Shown here: positions 33,673 through 43,736 of the stretch, one piece after another
Layout of the letters: each line of letters starts with the position of its first letter
Numbering within the stretch: the stretch's first letter is position 1
NCBI RefSeq assembly: GCF_030418165.1
Contig: NZ_JAUHTQ010000001.1
Location: 124,001 to 188,000, forward strand
Source of the DNA: Ureibacillus aquaedulcis
GTDB lineage: Bacteria > Bacillota > Bacilli > Bacillales_A > Planococcaceae
DNA: 64,000 nt
Direction: 5' to 3'
The notes under the pieces: model-generated
Database searches by the model: none
Told to the model about the DNA's origin: nothing
What the model saw: only the letters and a program-made list of their open reading frames with translations
Position numbers and translations under genes: made by a program

Positions 33673-34917
33673 GTGGAAGATTATGCGAGTGCTAAGTTAG
33701 TTGAAGAGAAAGTATTTAAAGATCCAGTACATGGCTATGTTCATGTACGTGATCAAGTGATTTGGGATTTGATCGCTACGAAAGAGTTCCAAAGATTACG
33801 GAGGATTCGACAATTAGGAACTACTTTTCTAGTATTTCATGGGGCAGAGCATAGTCGGTTCAATCATTCACTAGGTGTCTACGAAATTGTTCGACGGATT
33901 GTGGACGATATTTTCCATGGTCGACCTGAGTGGGATAATAATGAACGACTCTTGGCTTTATGTGCAGCCTTATTGCATGACGTGGGGCATGGACCTTTCT
34001 CTCATGCCTTTGAAAATGTGTTTGGAACAAATCATGAAGAATATACAAGAATGGTGCTGTTGGGGGATACAGAGATTCATGAGGTCCTATCCCGTGTATC
34101 CAAGGACTTCCCTGAGAGGATAGCTCAGGTAATCGATAAAAACTATACAAACCAACAAGTCGTTAGTTTGATTTCAAGCCAGATTGATGCGGACCGGATG
34201 GATTATCTGCAGCGGGATGCTTATTATACAGGGGTTAGCTATGGCCATTTTGATATGGAACGCATTTTACGCGTTATGCGTCCGCGAAAGGACATTATTG
34301 TTATTAAAGCAAGTGGCATGCATGCCATAGAGGATTACATTATGTCCCGCTATCAAATGTATTTGCAAATCTATTTCCATCCTGTATCACGCAGTGCAGA
34401 GACGATATTGAATAATATATTGAAACGAGTTAAACATTTAAGTGATGAAGGCTATTCATTCAAATTTGAACCGATTCACTTTAAACCATTTTTCGAAAAC
34501 AACAGTACAGTAAAACAATATCTAGATTTAGATGAAAGCATCATGCTAACCTATTTCCAATTCTGGATGGAAGAGAATGACGCCATCTTAAGTGACTTAT
34601 GCAGACGTTTCGTAAATCGGGATTTGTTCGAGCATGCCGATTTAAACCCGGAGGAAGAGCCGGAGCGATATGCATGGCTGGTGGAGCAGGTAAAATCAAT
34701 TGGATTGGACCCGGAATATTATATTAAAGCGGATTCTACTTCAGATTTACCCTACGACATGTATCGACCAGGCATATCATCCAAGAGCCCCATTTATTTG
34801 GAGATGCCAACTGGTGAGATACGCGAACTTTCGGATCAGTCGCATATTGTAGAAACCATTGCTACAAAAATTAAAACAGATTACAAAGTATATTTCCCTA
34901 AAGAGGTAGGGGTTTAG
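33673..34917 (+). CDS. HD-domain phosphohydrolase, YwfO-like (SAMHD1-related)
   Basis: HD-superfamily protein of 414 residues. The metal-binding residues are in HSRFNHSLGVYE, LLHDVGHGPFSHAFE (the HD pair) and the distant QIDADRMDYLQRDA. The family includes dNTP triphosphohydrolases and SAMHD1-like enzymes; B. subtilis YwfO has the same place after rsfA. GTG 33673 lies 8 bases after GTGAGG; an in-frame GTG at 33664 overlaps that site. The nucleotide substrate is inferred from relatives only. Confidence 0.9.
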   Translation: MEDYASAKLVEEKVFKDPVHGYVHVRDQVIWDLIATKEFQRLRRIRQLGTTFLVFHGAEHSRFNHSLGVYEIVRRIVDDIFHGRPEWDNNERLLALCAALLHDVGHGPFSHAFENVFGTNHEEYTRMVLLGDTEIHEVLSRVSKDFPERIAQVIDKNYTNQQVVSLISSQIDADRMDYLQRDAYYTGVSYGHFDMERILRVMRPRKDIIVIKASGMHAIEDYIMSRYQMYLQIYFHPVSRSAETILNNILKRVKHLSDEGYSFKFEPIHFKPFFENNSTVKQYLDLDESIMLTYFQFWMEENDAILSDLCRRFVNRDLFEHADLNPEEEPERYAWLVEQVKSIGLDPEYYIKADSTSDLPYDMYRPGISSKSPIYLEMPTGEIRELSDQSHIVETIATKIKTDYKVYFPKEVGV

Positions 34918-34969
34918 GCAAGTTGAAAGTAAGGTCAACAAAGAGGGGAAACTGACAATAAAATTTAAA

Positions 34970-35024
34970 AGAGAATCTATTTATACCAAGTCCATGTTAA
35001 TGAACAAGATGGGATAGATTCTCT
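34970..35024 (-). terminator. Intrinsic terminator after the tautomerase gene
   Basis: 11-base arms AGAGAATCTAT/ATAGATTCTCT with a T-rich tail on the minus strand; the loop is 33 bases long. Confidence 0.68.
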
Positions 35025-35033
35025 GGTGAAAGA

Positions 35034-35219
35034 TTATTGATCGCTGGCACGTACACCGGCCTTAGCATAATGGTTCTTAGCCATTTCTTCGATTATGACA
35101 GTTACAGCTTCCGGTGGTGCGTTTACCGTTTCTACTACTGCTGCAGTCACTTTTTCTGCTAAAGCTTTTTTCTGTTCGTCTGAACGACCTTCTAACATTT
35201 TTACTGTTACGATTGGCAT
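35034..35219 (-). CDS. 4-oxalocrotonate tautomerase-like protein (YwhB)
   Basis: 61-residue tautomerase-superfamily subunit, MPIVTVKMLEGRSDEQKKAL; after Met removal P1 is the catalytic base, with R11 and R-region residues typical of 4-OT. Such proteins form hexamers. The native substrate of Bacillus YwhB is unknown. AGGAGG precedes the ATG. It is divergent from ywhD, as in B. subtilis. Confidence 0.92.
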   Translation of the reverse strand: MPIVTVKMLEGRSDEQKKALAEKVTAAVVETVNAPPEAVTVIIEEMAKNHYAKAGVRASDQ

Positions 35220-35290
35220 TTTACATCCTCCTAAGTGGATAAAATTAGTGTATATTCTTTATAATAGGCTTAGATGGAGGGATTTACAAT

Positions 35291-35815
35291 ATGACAAATG
35301 AAGAAAAACCGAAACAAAAGTTGGGCTTTACCATTATAAAAAATGATCCTACTGATGGCCATAAAGGCTTTGGTATTGGTTCATTATCGTTGGAAAATGT
35401 ATCGCCGGTTTTTATTGATATAGAGGAAAAAAACGCATTTATAGATATTGGTGCGATGCATGCAAAGAGTGAAGTAGAGCGCCGAATTAAATTTACAACA
35501 AATCGTGAGGACTCTGAGGGCGGGAAACCCTACTGGCTTGTATGGGTGACGATTGACTTTAAAGAAGATGGTCCATATTTTGCCGGGGTAACGGCCTGCG
35601 AAATGGTAGTGAACAAAGAAAAACGCCGAGGATATAAAATTTTGGCAGACCATGTCAATAAAATGGACAAATCCATGAAACGCAAAATAATGGTTGATTA
35701 CATGGATGATGTATCAAAAGAAGTATTGGCAGACTTCCTGAAATCTCACAATCTAGAAATGTGGGAAAGAAGTGATGAGCAGCTTCGGAATGATCTAACG
35801 GTAATTAAATCATAA
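35291..35815 (+). CDS. ywhD: YwhD-family protein
   Basis: Soluble protein of 174 residues of the YwhD family: LGFTIIKNDPTDGHKGFGIGSLSLENVSPV, GAMHAKSEVERRIKFT and VDYMDDVSKEVLADFL are typical. No function is established. GGAGGG precedes the ATG by 9 bases. Its position between ywhB and pbpG follows B. subtilis. Confidence 0.9.
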   Translation: MTNEEKPKQKLGFTIIKNDPTDGHKGFGIGSLSLENVSPVFIDIEEKNAFIDIGAMHAKSEVERRIKFTTNREDSEGGKPYWLVWVTIDFKEDGPYFAGVTACEMVVNKEKRRGYKILADHVNKMDKSMKRKIMVDYMDDVSKEVLADFLKSHNLEMWERSDEQLRNDLTVIKS

Positions 35816-36126
35816 GTTATATTTGGCAATAGTATTAAGTCAATAGTTTATTGTGAAAAAATATCCTCAAATTTGAACAAAATGTGACAATTTGAGCTGG
35901 GATTTAATCCGTTATTGAAACTAAGTTTGAAAAAAAGTACACTGAAACTAAGCTTCATTAGTAAGCTAGGACACTTGGCTGAACGAATTGTTTGAGACTT
36001 ATGCGGCATTTGAAACATCCCAAGCCGGATGCCCCATGAATCTCATACCTTCGTTTTGCCATAAAAATCACTTTAAATTTAGAAACATATTTGTATACTA
36101 ATATACCATTTTTTACTATAAGAAAT
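35816..36126. other. Gene-free stretch after ywhD
   Basis: AT-rich, no gene. One small inverted repeat CTCAAATT/AATTTGAG (35866-35896) without a T run. Nothing else stands out. Confidence 0.5.
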
Positions 36127-36180
36127 AAAAGCCCCTTCTGGATAGCGGAAATTATTCCGATCCAGAAGGGGCTTTTTTAT
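36127..36180. terminator. Strong two-way terminator between ywhD and pbpG
   Basis: Long stem AAAAGCCCCTTCTGGAT and its complement, then a T run on the plus strand; the minus strand also has T residues after it. It lies about 100 bases past the pbpG stop. Confidence 0.9.
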
Positions 36181-36280
36181 TATTGACAGCTTTAAGTATG
36201 CTTTGTCATTTTTATAAAAAGGATGCAGGAGAAAGGTCTGATTCAAAAAATGCGAGCCTACTTTTGTAAGCTCGCGTAAG

Positions 36281-38338
36281 TTATTCAAACATCCCTTTAA
36301 AGGCTTCAAAAGGGAAGAGGTCTATGAAGTCGTCCCAGGAATCTTTATCAAAGAATTCAAAGGAAGAACATTTTTCTGTCGGAACATCCTCCGTTTTTAC
36401 GTAAACCATTCTTTGTTTTGGACAAGCGTCCGTTGCGAGCTTCCCGGTTTCAACGTCAATCAGGACACTTTCAACGCCTTTTGGAGCTTCAAAATTTTCG
36501 TTAGGTTTTCCTTTATTGATGGCTTCCATAAAATCGATCCACACTTGTTTTGAAGCAGCCATATCCTGCTGGACAGATAAGGTTTTTCCTTGGTCGTAGC
36601 CATTCCATACACCTGCCGTCACACTTGGTGTATAGCCGACCAGCCACTGGTCGCTTACCGTTGTCCCTGATTTTGCGGCATAGGTGTGCGTCATGCGTGG
36701 GCGTAATGACACTCCGGTAGCAGGGGAGTAGTCACTAAACACAGGATCGAAAATGCCGGTCATCATATCTGTTAGTAAAAAGGCGTTTTCCTTAGAGATG
36801 ACCTGCTTGCTCTTAGGTTTTTTATACTCGTACACAACCTCGCCATCTGCATTTTTGATTTCAAGGATTGTAGTAGGTTTTGTTTCTTTCCCGCCATTCG
36901 CTATCGTGTTATAAGCTTTTGTTAAATCAAATAGCGAATTCTCCGTTGTTCCAAGAGCGATGGACGGATTGTTTGCCTCTGAAAAGTTTAGGCTAAAACG
37001 ATCCAAGATATCTCGGTACTGATCATATCCAATTTCCTCTAAAGTTTTGACCGCATAGATATTATCCGATATGGCAATCGCTTGTGCGAGCGACATTTGG
37101 CCATCCGCAAATTGTCCATTTACATTTTGGGGTTTGTAAGTTGCCCGACCATTATCATAAGTGAAAATCGTCTCGCCAACGTCCATAAATGTAAGCGGCG
37201 AAAATCCATTTTCTAAAGCGGCAGCATATAAAAATGGCTTGATGGAAGAGCCGGGTTGCCGTACTGCTTGTGTTACGCGGTTAAACGAGCTATCTTCATA
37301 ATCTCGTCCACCAACTAAAGCGGTTACTTGGCCCGTTTCCACATCCATACTAACGAAGCCAACCTGCAACTCACTGTCCGGCATATTATCTTCAATGGCC
37401 TCATCTACAGCGAGTTGATGTGCTTGGTTTAAAGTCGTTTTAATCGACCAGCCACCTTCACGGATATTAAGATTCTCTTTTTCCAGGATTTTGGTTGCCT
37501 CTTGCCATGCCACATCTAGAAAGAAGGGAGCCTTGGATTTAGCAGCAGTCCACTGTTCATTTTTTAAGACAATTTCCTCGGAATTCGCACGATTCTTTTC
37601 CTCAACTGAAATATATTTTTGCTTGTCCATTAATTCCAGTATAACCGCTTGTCGACCAACTGCTTTTTCATAATCATTGATTGGCGAATAAATGCTTGGC
37701 CCTTTCGGAACCCCGGCTAATAAAGCAGATTCGGCCAAGGTTAATTCACTCGCGGATTTGCCGAAGTAATAACGGCTTGCCGCTTCAATTCCGTACATTC
37801 CGTGTCCATAGTTAACCGTATTTAAATAACCTTCAAGAATTTCATCTTTATCGTAAAAAACTTCTAACCTGTATGCATAAATGGCCTCCTGGATTTTCCT
37901 TGTCCAAGTTTTATCAAGGGTTAAATAGAGATTACGAGCTAGCTGCATACTGATCGTACTTGCTCCTTCAGCCATACTTTGTGTCTTTAAGTCTGTTAAA
38001 AGTGCACTGGCAATACGGGAGTAATCAAAACCATTATGTTCGTAAAAGTCTTTATCCTCAACGGCAACGGTTGCATCTATTAAATATGGCGAGATTTCAT
38101 CCAACTCTACCCAATAGCGTCTTTCGGCAGAAAAGTAATCGCCAATACGATTTCCATTATTATCGAAAAACACGGATGCTTTTGGCACGGTCAAAGGTGG
38201 AGCACCAGCAATCTGAGCATATACACGCAAAGCGATAAACCCAACAACAACTGCAAATACAGCAGCAACAGCAGTAAAGGTTGTGTACTTAATCCATTTT
38301 CTTCGTTTTCTTTGTCGTCTATAATTTTCCCTTTTCAT
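36281..38338 (-). CDS. pbpG: Class A penicillin-binding protein (PbpG-like)
   Basis: Bifunctional peptidoglycan synthase of 685 residues. A basic cytoplasmic tail and a membrane helix (about 17-40) lead to the GT51 glycosyltransferase domain with catalytic E94 (VAVEDKDFYEHNGFD) and STISMQLARNLYL. The transpeptidase domain has S364-S-I-K, SDN in AIAISDNIYAV and KSGTT. The C-terminal tail is acidic (FFDKDSWDDFIDLFPFEAF). The place next to ywhD and speB identifies it with B. subtilis PbpG (YwhE), used in spore wall synthesis together with PbpF. Confidence 0.93.
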   Translation of the reverse strand: MKRENYRRQRKRRKWIKYTTFTAVAAVFAVVVGFIALRVYAQIAGAPPLTVPKASVFFDNNGNRIGDYFSAERRYWVELDEISPYLIDATVAVEDKDFYEHNGFDYSRIASALLTDLKTQSMAEGASTISMQLARNLYLTLDKTWTRKIQEAIYAYRLEVFYDKDEILEGYLNTVNYGHGMYGIEAASRYYFGKSASELTLAESALLAGVPKGPSIYSPINDYEKAVGRQAVILELMDKQKYISVEEKNRANSEEIVLKNEQWTAAKSKAPFFLDVAWQEATKILEKENLNIREGGWSIKTTLNQAHQLAVDEAIEDNMPDSELQVGFVSMDVETGQVTALVGGRDYEDSSFNRVTQAVRQPGSSIKPFLYAAALENGFSPLTFMDVGETIFTYDNGRATYKPQNVNGQFADGQMSLAQAIAISDNIYAVKTLEEIGYDQYRDILDRFSLNFSEANNPSIALGTTENSLFDLTKAYNTIANGGKETKPTTILEIKNADGEVVYEYKKPKSKQVISKENAFLLTDMMTGIFDPVFSDYSPATGVSLRPRMTHTYAAKSGTTVSDQWLVGYTPSVTAGVWNGYDQGKTLSVQQDMAASKQVWIDFMEAINKGKPNENFEAPKGVESVLIDVETGKLATDACPKQRMVYVKTEDVPTEKCSSFEFFDKDSWDDFIDLFPFEAFKGMFE

Positions 38339-38835
38339 CCGTATTTCACCTCAATCCATTTTTTTCATACTAGCCATAGTATAGACTTGAATCGTGACCT
38401 TTAATCGAAATTATACGTAAAAAAACTGTTGCAACTTGTCTAAAATTATCTATAATTTTTTCAAGTAGCTGGTTGTAATGGTGTGGAAAACCTCTCTTCC
38501 TAGCAATGTGAAGATAAAATGGGAATCCATAAAAAACCATTCACATTATCTTATACGAATAAAGTCGAAAAAAGTTTCAAAAGACCTAGTTTGTTGCAAT
38601 TTTCATGCATGCTGAAGTATATCTCATTGGAAATGCTGTGATAGTGACAAAGGGGAATGGACATGCTCTAAATATTTTTCCAAATTTGGTTTGAGTTGAG
38701 CAAATAGTCGACAAAATATGATAAAGTGAAATCGATTGAGTCCTTTTGATGGAAAGATTCGGGGGACTCTCGTGTAAGCTTGAACGAGCAAAAAAGGGAG
38801 ACTGGTTTTGAAAATAAGAATTGAAGGTGAAATAA
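38339..38835. other. Gene-free divergent region pbpG / speB
   Basis: No gene seen. A hairpin with arms GAGTCC and GGACTC (38738-38769) lies about 65 bases before the speB start and may fold in its leader; TATGAT near 38717 is a possible -10. B. subtilis carries speE between these genes; no trace of it is visible here. Confidence 0.5.
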
Positions 38836-39708
38836 ATGAGATTTGATGAAACTTATGCAGGAAATGTATTTATTAAAAGCCATCCAAATTATGAAGAGTC
38901 AAAAGCGGTCCTTTATGGAATGCCAATGGACTGGACAGTAAGCTACCGTCCAGGTTCCCGTTTTGGCCCGGCTCGTATTCGCGAAGTATCCATTGGATTA
39001 GAGGAATACAGCTTATATTTAGATCGTGAATTGGATGATGTGAAATTCTTTGACGCTGGGGATATCCCGCTTCCGTTCGGGAATCCAGAAAAGTCATTAA
39101 AAGAAATCAAGGAATTCGTAAGAAAAGTAGTAGCTGCGGGCAAAGTGCCGGTTGGTATGGGAGGAGAGCATTTAGTTTCCCTGCCTGTCATGGAGGCTGT
39201 ATATGAAAAATATAACGACCTAGCAATTATTCATTTTGATGCACATACAGACTTGCGTACTGATTACGAAGGAGAACCATATTCACATGCGACGCCGATT
39301 CGTAAAATTGCAGACCAGATTGGTCCGAAAAATGTTTACTCATTTGGGATCCGTTCAGGGTTGAAAGAGGAATTCGAATGGGCAAAAGAAAACGGCATGC
39401 ACATCTCACCATTTGAAGTGCTGGAGCCACTAAAAAAAGTTTTACCTACATTAGCTGGTCGCAATGTATACGTAACAATCGATATCGACGTTCTGGACCC
39501 AGCGCATGCACCGGGAACTGGTACAGTGGATTGCGGTGGAATTACTTCCAAAGAATTATTGGCATCCATTCATGAAATCGCTCGAAGTGGCGTAAATGTA
39601 GTAGGCTTCGACCTTGTTGAAGTAGCCCCGATCTACGACCACTCCGAAATGACTGTTAACACAGCCGCTAAATTACTTCGCGAAATGATTCTTGGTTGGG
39701 TTAAGTAA
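38836..39708 (+). CDS. speB: Agmatinase
   Basis: Ureohydrolase of 290 residues splitting agmatine to putrescine and urea. The two-manganese site is complete: GGEHLVSLPV, IIHFDAHTDLR and TIDIDVLDPAHAPGTGTVD. GLEEYSLYLDREL is typical of Bacillus SpeB. AAGGTGA precedes the ATG. Expected pathway: arginine to agmatine (SpeA, elsewhere) to putrescine. speE, its usual neighbour, is absent here. Confidence 0.95.
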   Translation: MRFDETYAGNVFIKSHPNYEESKAVLYGMPMDWTVSYRPGSRFGPARIREVSIGLEEYSLYLDRELDDVKFFDAGDIPLPFGNPEKSLKEIKEFVRKVVAAGKVPVGMGGEHLVSLPVMEAVYEKYNDLAIIHFDAHTDLRTDYEGEPYSHATPIRKIADQIGPKNVYSFGIRSGLKEEFEWAKENGMHISPFEVLEPLKKVLPTLAGRNVYVTIDIDVLDPAHAPGTGTVDCGGITSKELLASIHEIARSGVNVVGFDLVEVAPIYDHSEMTVNTAAKLLREMILGWVK

Positions 39709-39732
39709 TAACTAAATCAAAATAGCTTTAAA

Positions 39733-39777
39733 TAAAAAGCATCGGAAATATCTTTCCATTTTCGATGCTTTTTTTTA
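39733..39777 (+). terminator. Intrinsic terminator after speB
   Basis: Stem AAAAAGCATCG and CGATGCTTTTT with inner GGAAA/TTTTC pairing and a long T run. Confidence 0.92.
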
Positions 39778-39875
39778 TGGTTAAATCGACAGAAACTCCC
39801 TGCAAAAATACTATGATATATATTAAATTGGTACAGAATTTGAAAAAGAAAAGGACAACAAGTATATAATTATTA

Positions 39876-39907
39876 AATCCAAAGGCGTATGCTTTTGGAT
39901 TTTTTTA
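39876..39907 (+). terminator. Second intrinsic terminator upstream of ywiB
   Basis: Stem AAATCCAAAGGC and GCTTTTGGATTT (one G-U pair) with a GTAT loop and seven T residues. It follows the speB terminator by 100 bases with no gene between, and precedes the ywiB promoter. Confidence 0.85.
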
Positions 39908-39932
39908 AAACTTCCTCATAATTATGGTATGA

Positions 39933-39962
39933 TTGAACTTTGATTAGGCTTTAATATATAAT
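39933..39962 (+). promoter_or_regulatory. SigA promoter of ywiB-argS
   Basis: TTGAAC, an 18-base spacer and TATAAT; transcription would start near 39969, about 35 bases before the ywiB ATG. Confidence 0.75.
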
Positions 39963-40003
39963 ATAAAGGTTATAGTAATGCTAGCCAAGGAGCTGACTCA
40001 GCG

Positions 40004-40438
40004 ATGAGTATGGAAGAAACTAAAGTAAAAATAAAACTAAATTCCACAATTTCACCGATAGATGGAGAAAAAGAAAATTACGAAATGTGGCTAGACGGGA
40101 CACTTGTTAAAAAATCCGGCAAGACCTATTTGCGTTATGTAGAACAGCTTGACGAAAAAGAAATCCGAACAACGGTAAAAATGGGAAATGAACAAGCTCT
40201 TATTTTACGTGGTGGCGGCGTGAAAATGCGTCTGCCATTCAACAACATCCAAGAGGAAATCGGAGAATACGATACGCAATTTGGCTCCCTGCCAATCATA
40301 ACGAAAACCAAGCACCTATCCCATATTCATAATGAAGATAGCAGCATGAGCGGAAAATTTAACGTACAGTATGATCTCATCATCAGCGGTCAATCCGTCG
40401 GAAAATATACATTGGAAATACATTATTCGGAGGTATAA
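40004..40438 (+). CDS. ywiB: DUF1934 beta-barrel protein (YwiB)
   Basis: Calycin-like DUF1934 protein of 144 residues. Typical blocks are [12 protein letters not shown]-like ([16 protein letters not shown]), [12 protein letters not shown] and the C-terminal [19 protein letters not shown]. It precedes argS by 2 bases, the fixed order in Bacillales, so the pair is cotranscribed. Function unknown. The AAGGAG site is 11 bases from the ATG. Confidence 0.92.
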   Translation: MSMEETKVKIKLNSTISPIDGEKENYEMWLDGTLVKKSGKTYLRYVEQLDEKEIRTTVKMGNEQALILRGGGVKMRLPFNNIQEEIGEYDTQFGSLPIITKTKHLSHIHNEDSSMSGKFNVQYDLIISGQSVGKYTLEIHYSEV

Positions 40439-40440
40439 AA

Positions 40441-42108
40441 ATGAATGCAGTAGAACAATTGCAACAAGCAATCAAAGACGCTTTGCAAGCGGCAGTTGAA
40501 AAATCAGGTTTAGTTGAAGCGGGTGCACAATTCAATATCCATCTAGAAACACCAAAGGATAAAGCGAACGGTGACTTCGCATCGAACTTAGCGATGCAAT
40601 TAACAAAATTAGCAAAAAAACCACCACGTGCCATTGCAGAAAGCATTTTAGAAAACATTGAAACAGAAGGTACAGAAATCGAAAAATTAGAAATCGCGGG
40701 CCCAGGTTTTATTAACATCACAGTACGTAAAGCTTTCCTGGCTGATGTAGTAAAGGCTGTAAAAGAGCAGGGGGAAAACTATGGTCGTTCTACATCCGGC
40801 AACGGGGAAAAAGTCCAAGTCGAGTTCGTTTCAGCAAACCCGACAGGTGACCTTCACTTAGGACATGCCCGTGGTGCTGCATTCGGCGATTCTTTATGCA
40901 ACGTACTAGACTTTGCAGGATTTGATGTATCTCGTGAATATTATATCAACGATGCTGGGAACCAAATCAACAATCTTGCCCATTCTTTGGAAGCACGCTA
41001 TAAGCAGGCGCTTGGAATGGATGCTTCTATGCCGGAGGACGGCTACCATGGTCAGGATATCATCACGATTGCCGGTAAATTGGTTGATGAGTTCGGCAGC
41101 TCCATCCTTGAAAAATCCGATGAAGAACGCTTCGAATTCTTCCGTGAACATGGCTTGAAGCTTGAGCTGGACAAATTAAAAAATGACTTGGCAAACTTCC
41201 GCGTAAACTTTGACGTTTGGTATTCAGAGACATCTTTATACAAAAACGGCAAAATCGATGTAGCATTGAATAAATTAAAAGAGAATGGTCATGTGTTTGA
41301 AGAAGAGGGGGCTACTTGGTTCCGTTCGACTCCATTCGGTGACGATAAAGACCGTGTATTAATCAAATCCGACGGTTCGTTCACTTATTTGACGCCGGAC
41401 ATTGCCTACCATGAAGATAAAATCCAGCGCGGTTTTGAAAAGCTGATCAATATTTGGGGTGCCGACCACCACGGCTATATCCCACGTATGAAAGCGGCAA
41501 TTCAAGCACTTGGATACGATCGTGAAAAGTTGGAAGTGGAAGTTATCCAAATGGTACAGCTTTATAAAAACGGCGAAAAATATAAAATGAGTAAACGTAC
41601 AGGAAATGCTGTGACGATGCGGGAATTGGTTGAAGAAGTTGGCTTGGATGCGGTACGTTACTACTTCGTAAAAACTGCTTGTGATTCACATATGGATTTC
41701 GACTTGGACCTAGCCGTGTCACAATCTAACGAAAACCCTGTTTACTATGCACAATATGCTCATGCACGCATCTGCTCAATTATTCGTTCAGCAGATGAGC
41801 AGGGATTCAAAGCTTCATTAGATCAGCTAAATCTGTTAACAGCAGAAAAAGAAGAGGATGTACTGAAAAAAGTAGGTGCATTCCCACAGGTAGTGGCAGA
41901 GGCGGCAAAACACCGTACACCTCACCGTGTTGCAAACTACATTCAAGATTTAGCAGCTGCATTCCACAGCTTCTATAACGCAGAAAAAGTGCTTAACCCA
42001 GACAACAAAGAGCTGACAGAAGCACGCCTTGCATTAATCAATGCAGTCCGCGTAACACTAGCGAATGCATTACGTTTAATCGGAGTGGCGGCTCCAGAGA
42101 AAATGTAA
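40441..42108 (+). CDS. argS: Arginyl-tRNA synthetase
   Basis: Class I synthetase of 555 residues charging tRNA-Arg. The N-terminal Add1 domain is followed by the HIGH motif HLGH (139-142) in [15 protein letters not shown] and the KMSKS form [10 protein letters not shown]; the C-terminal DALR anticodon domain ends [16 protein letters not shown]-like GGAGG overlaps the end of ywiB. Essential housekeeping gene. Confidence 0.98.
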   Translation: MNAVEQLQQAIKDALQAAVEKSGLVEAGAQFNIHLETPKDKANGDFASNLAMQLTKLAKKPPRAIAESILENIETEGTEIEKLEIAGPGFINITVRKAFLADVVKAVKEQGENYGRSTSGNGEKVQVEFVSANPTGDLHLGHARGAAFGDSLCNVLDFAGFDVSREYYINDAGNQINNLAHSLEARYKQALGMDASMPEDGYHGQDIITIAGKLVDEFGSSILEKSDEERFEFFREHGLKLELDKLKNDLANFRVNFDVWYSETSLYKNGKIDVALNKLKENGHVFEEEGATWFRSTPFGDDKDRVLIKSDGSFTYLTPDIAYHEDKIQRGFEKLINIWGADHHGYIPRMKAAIQALGYDREKLEVEVIQMVQLYKNGEKYKMSKRTGNAVTMRELVEEVGLDAVRYYFVKTACDSHMDFDLDLAVSQSNENPVYYAQYAHARICSIIRSADEQGFKASLDQLNLLTAEKEEDVLKKVGAFPQVVAEAAKHRTPHRVANYIQDLAAAFHSFYNAEKVLNPDNKELTEARLALINAVRVTLANALRLIGVAAPEKM

Positions 42109-42124
42109 TATCAAATATCATCTA

Positions 42125-42157
42125 AACCAGCCCCTAGAAAATAGGGGCTGGTTTTCT
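42125..42157 (+). terminator. Intrinsic terminator after argS
   Basis: Perfect stem ACCAGCCCCTA/TAGGGGCTGGT with a short A-rich loop and a T-rich tail. Confidence 0.95.
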
Positions 42158-42372
42158 TGTTAAAGGGGTTGTAAGAAGATGAATTAGTAAGATATTGCGT
42201 AGCTACTTCTTATTAAGATGCAGGAATGCTACTTTTTACATTTATAACGTTTCTATAATCACAAGTGAGGCTATATAGGAAATAACTATCTTTTAATCTA
42301 TTTCGAATGCACCTAGTTTTATAGAAAAAGGTATGATACGGTTTGCAAAGACTGCCTAAGGAGATGAACCTT

Positions 42373-43377
42373 ATGAATAAAAAGTATACTGCGTTTTTAG
42401 CTGCCCTTGCTGCTACGGCAGTGATATCGGTTCCTGCAGCCGATGCAAATTCATTGGATTTTTCGGATTTATCGAAAGCAAACATACATTATGAAGCGAT
42501 TCAATCACTGGCTACTCGAGGGGTACTAAATGGTTTTCCGGATGGTACGTTTAAACCGAATCAGTTATTGACAAGAGAACAAGCAGCAATAATCTTAACA
42601 AAAGTCTTAAAGATTGATGCTTCCGGTTATACAAAACAAGTTTTTTCCGATGTTGATTCAACTTCACCCTATTTTAGGGAAATTAATGCTTTATATGAAC
42701 GAGGAATAATTAGAGGTTATCAGGATCAGACCTTTAAACCGGGAAATTCATTAACAAGAGCCGAAATGGCAAGTATTCTTGTAAATGCATTTGATATCCG
42801 GATCTCTTCTTCAATCACATATCCTTTTAAAGATATTGGTGCTTCATCGTGGTCCCGTTCTTATATTCAAGCGTTATACGATGCTCGCGTGACAACGGGG
42901 ACAAGCAAGACAACATTTTCGCCAAATGAACCAGTGAAACGTGATCAGATGGCATCTTTTGTTGTTCGAGCTGAAGCATATAACCAAGCACCGGCTGCTG
43001 AAAATGATTTCGCCGAACAAGTTGTAGAATATACGAATATTGAAAGGGCGAAAAACGGACTTCAACCATTGGAGATTTATCAACCTGTAATGAATTCGGC
43101 CCAAATCAAATCAGATGATATGTCCAAAAATAGTTATTTTAGCCATAATAGCCCTACTTATGGCACGCCATTTGAATTAATGACATCTCTTGGTATTTCG
43201 TACAGAGCTGCCGGTGAAAATATTGCGAAAGGGCAGCGGACAGCACAGGAAGTTGTAGAAGCCTGGATGAATTCCGAGGGCCATCGAGCCAATATATTAA
43301 ACGCCAACTTCACTCATATCGGTGTCGGATACGCACAGGACGGGAATTATTGGACGCAACAATTTATTCGTCCATAG
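42373..43377 (+). CDS. Secreted S-layer-homology plus CAP-domain protein
   Basis: Exported protein of 334 residues. Signal peptide about 1-26 (MNKKYTAFLAALAATAVISV, cut near ADA). Three SLH domains follow at about 27-200 (NGFPDGTFKPNQLLTREQAA; RGYQDQTFKPGNSLTRAEMA; TTGTSKTTFSPNEPVKRDQM), which bind secondary cell-wall polymer. The last 120 residues are a bacterial CAP/SCP domain like YkwD: VVEYTNIERAKNGLQPL, MSKNSYFSHNSPTYG, AGENIAKG and EGHRANILNANFTHIGVG. A wall-anchored extracellular role is likely; activity of bacterial CAP domains is unsettled. ATG 42373 follows AAGGAG. Confidence 0.9.
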   Translation: MNKKYTAFLAALAATAVISVPAADANSLDFSDLSKANIHYEAIQSLATRGVLNGFPDGTFKPNQLLTREQAAIILTKVLKIDASGYTKQVFSDVDSTSPYFREINALYERGIIRGYQDQTFKPGNSLTRAEMASILVNAFDIRISSSITYPFKDIGASSWSRSYIQALYDARVTTGTSKTTFSPNEPVKRDQMASFVVRAEAYNQAPAAENDFAEQVVEYTNIERAKNGLQPLEIYQPVMNSAQIKSDDMSKNSYFSHNSPTYGTPFELMTSLGISYRAAGENIAKGQRTAQEVVEAWMNSEGHRANILNANFTHIGVGYAQDGNYWTQQFIRP

Positions 43378-43406
43378 CCTATAGTTTTTTATTTATATTT
43401 GGTGGA

Positions 43407-43433
43407 AGAGAGCATATCCTGCTCTCTTTTTTT
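43407..43433 (+). terminator. Intrinsic terminator after the SLH-CAP gene
   Basis: Stem AGAGAGCA/TGCTCTCT with a 5-base loop and a long T run. Confidence 0.93.
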
Positions 43434-43583
43434 ATGAACTCTCGCATGCACCGAACTGCATGTCGAGGATAAAAGACAACTAAATTTTTACGAAAGTATA
43501 AGGAGCGAAGAATGTCGTGAAATCAGTATTCTTGGTTCTTGATTATTTTAATTTCATACGGTATGCCATTTTTTTCATAAAAG

Positions 43584-43647
43584 TTTATAATCCCTATAAA
43601 AAAACTTTGATTAAGGTATTGACTGCCGAAAATTCTGAAAGTAAAAT
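43584..43647 (+). promoter_or_regulatory. Promoter with upstream inverted repeat, monooxygenase-ABC operon
   Basis: TTGACT (43619-43624), a 17-base spacer and TAAAAT (43642-43647). A perfect TTTATA-ATCCC-TATAAA inverted repeat lies at 43584-43600, 18 bases before the -35. It could be a regulator site; no regulator is assigned. Confidence 0.62.
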
Positions 43648-43736
43648 CAATTTATTACTTATCTTATTTTTCTTAGTGGATAAGTAGGGAATTGTTATAC
43701 ATAGCTGATATTCGAACAGGAAAGGAAGACTGTACG

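Noticed and set aside
43692-43736. Upstream start for the monooxygenase-like gene
   Set aside because: The added residues have no ribosome site or family match; GTG 43737 has a proper site.
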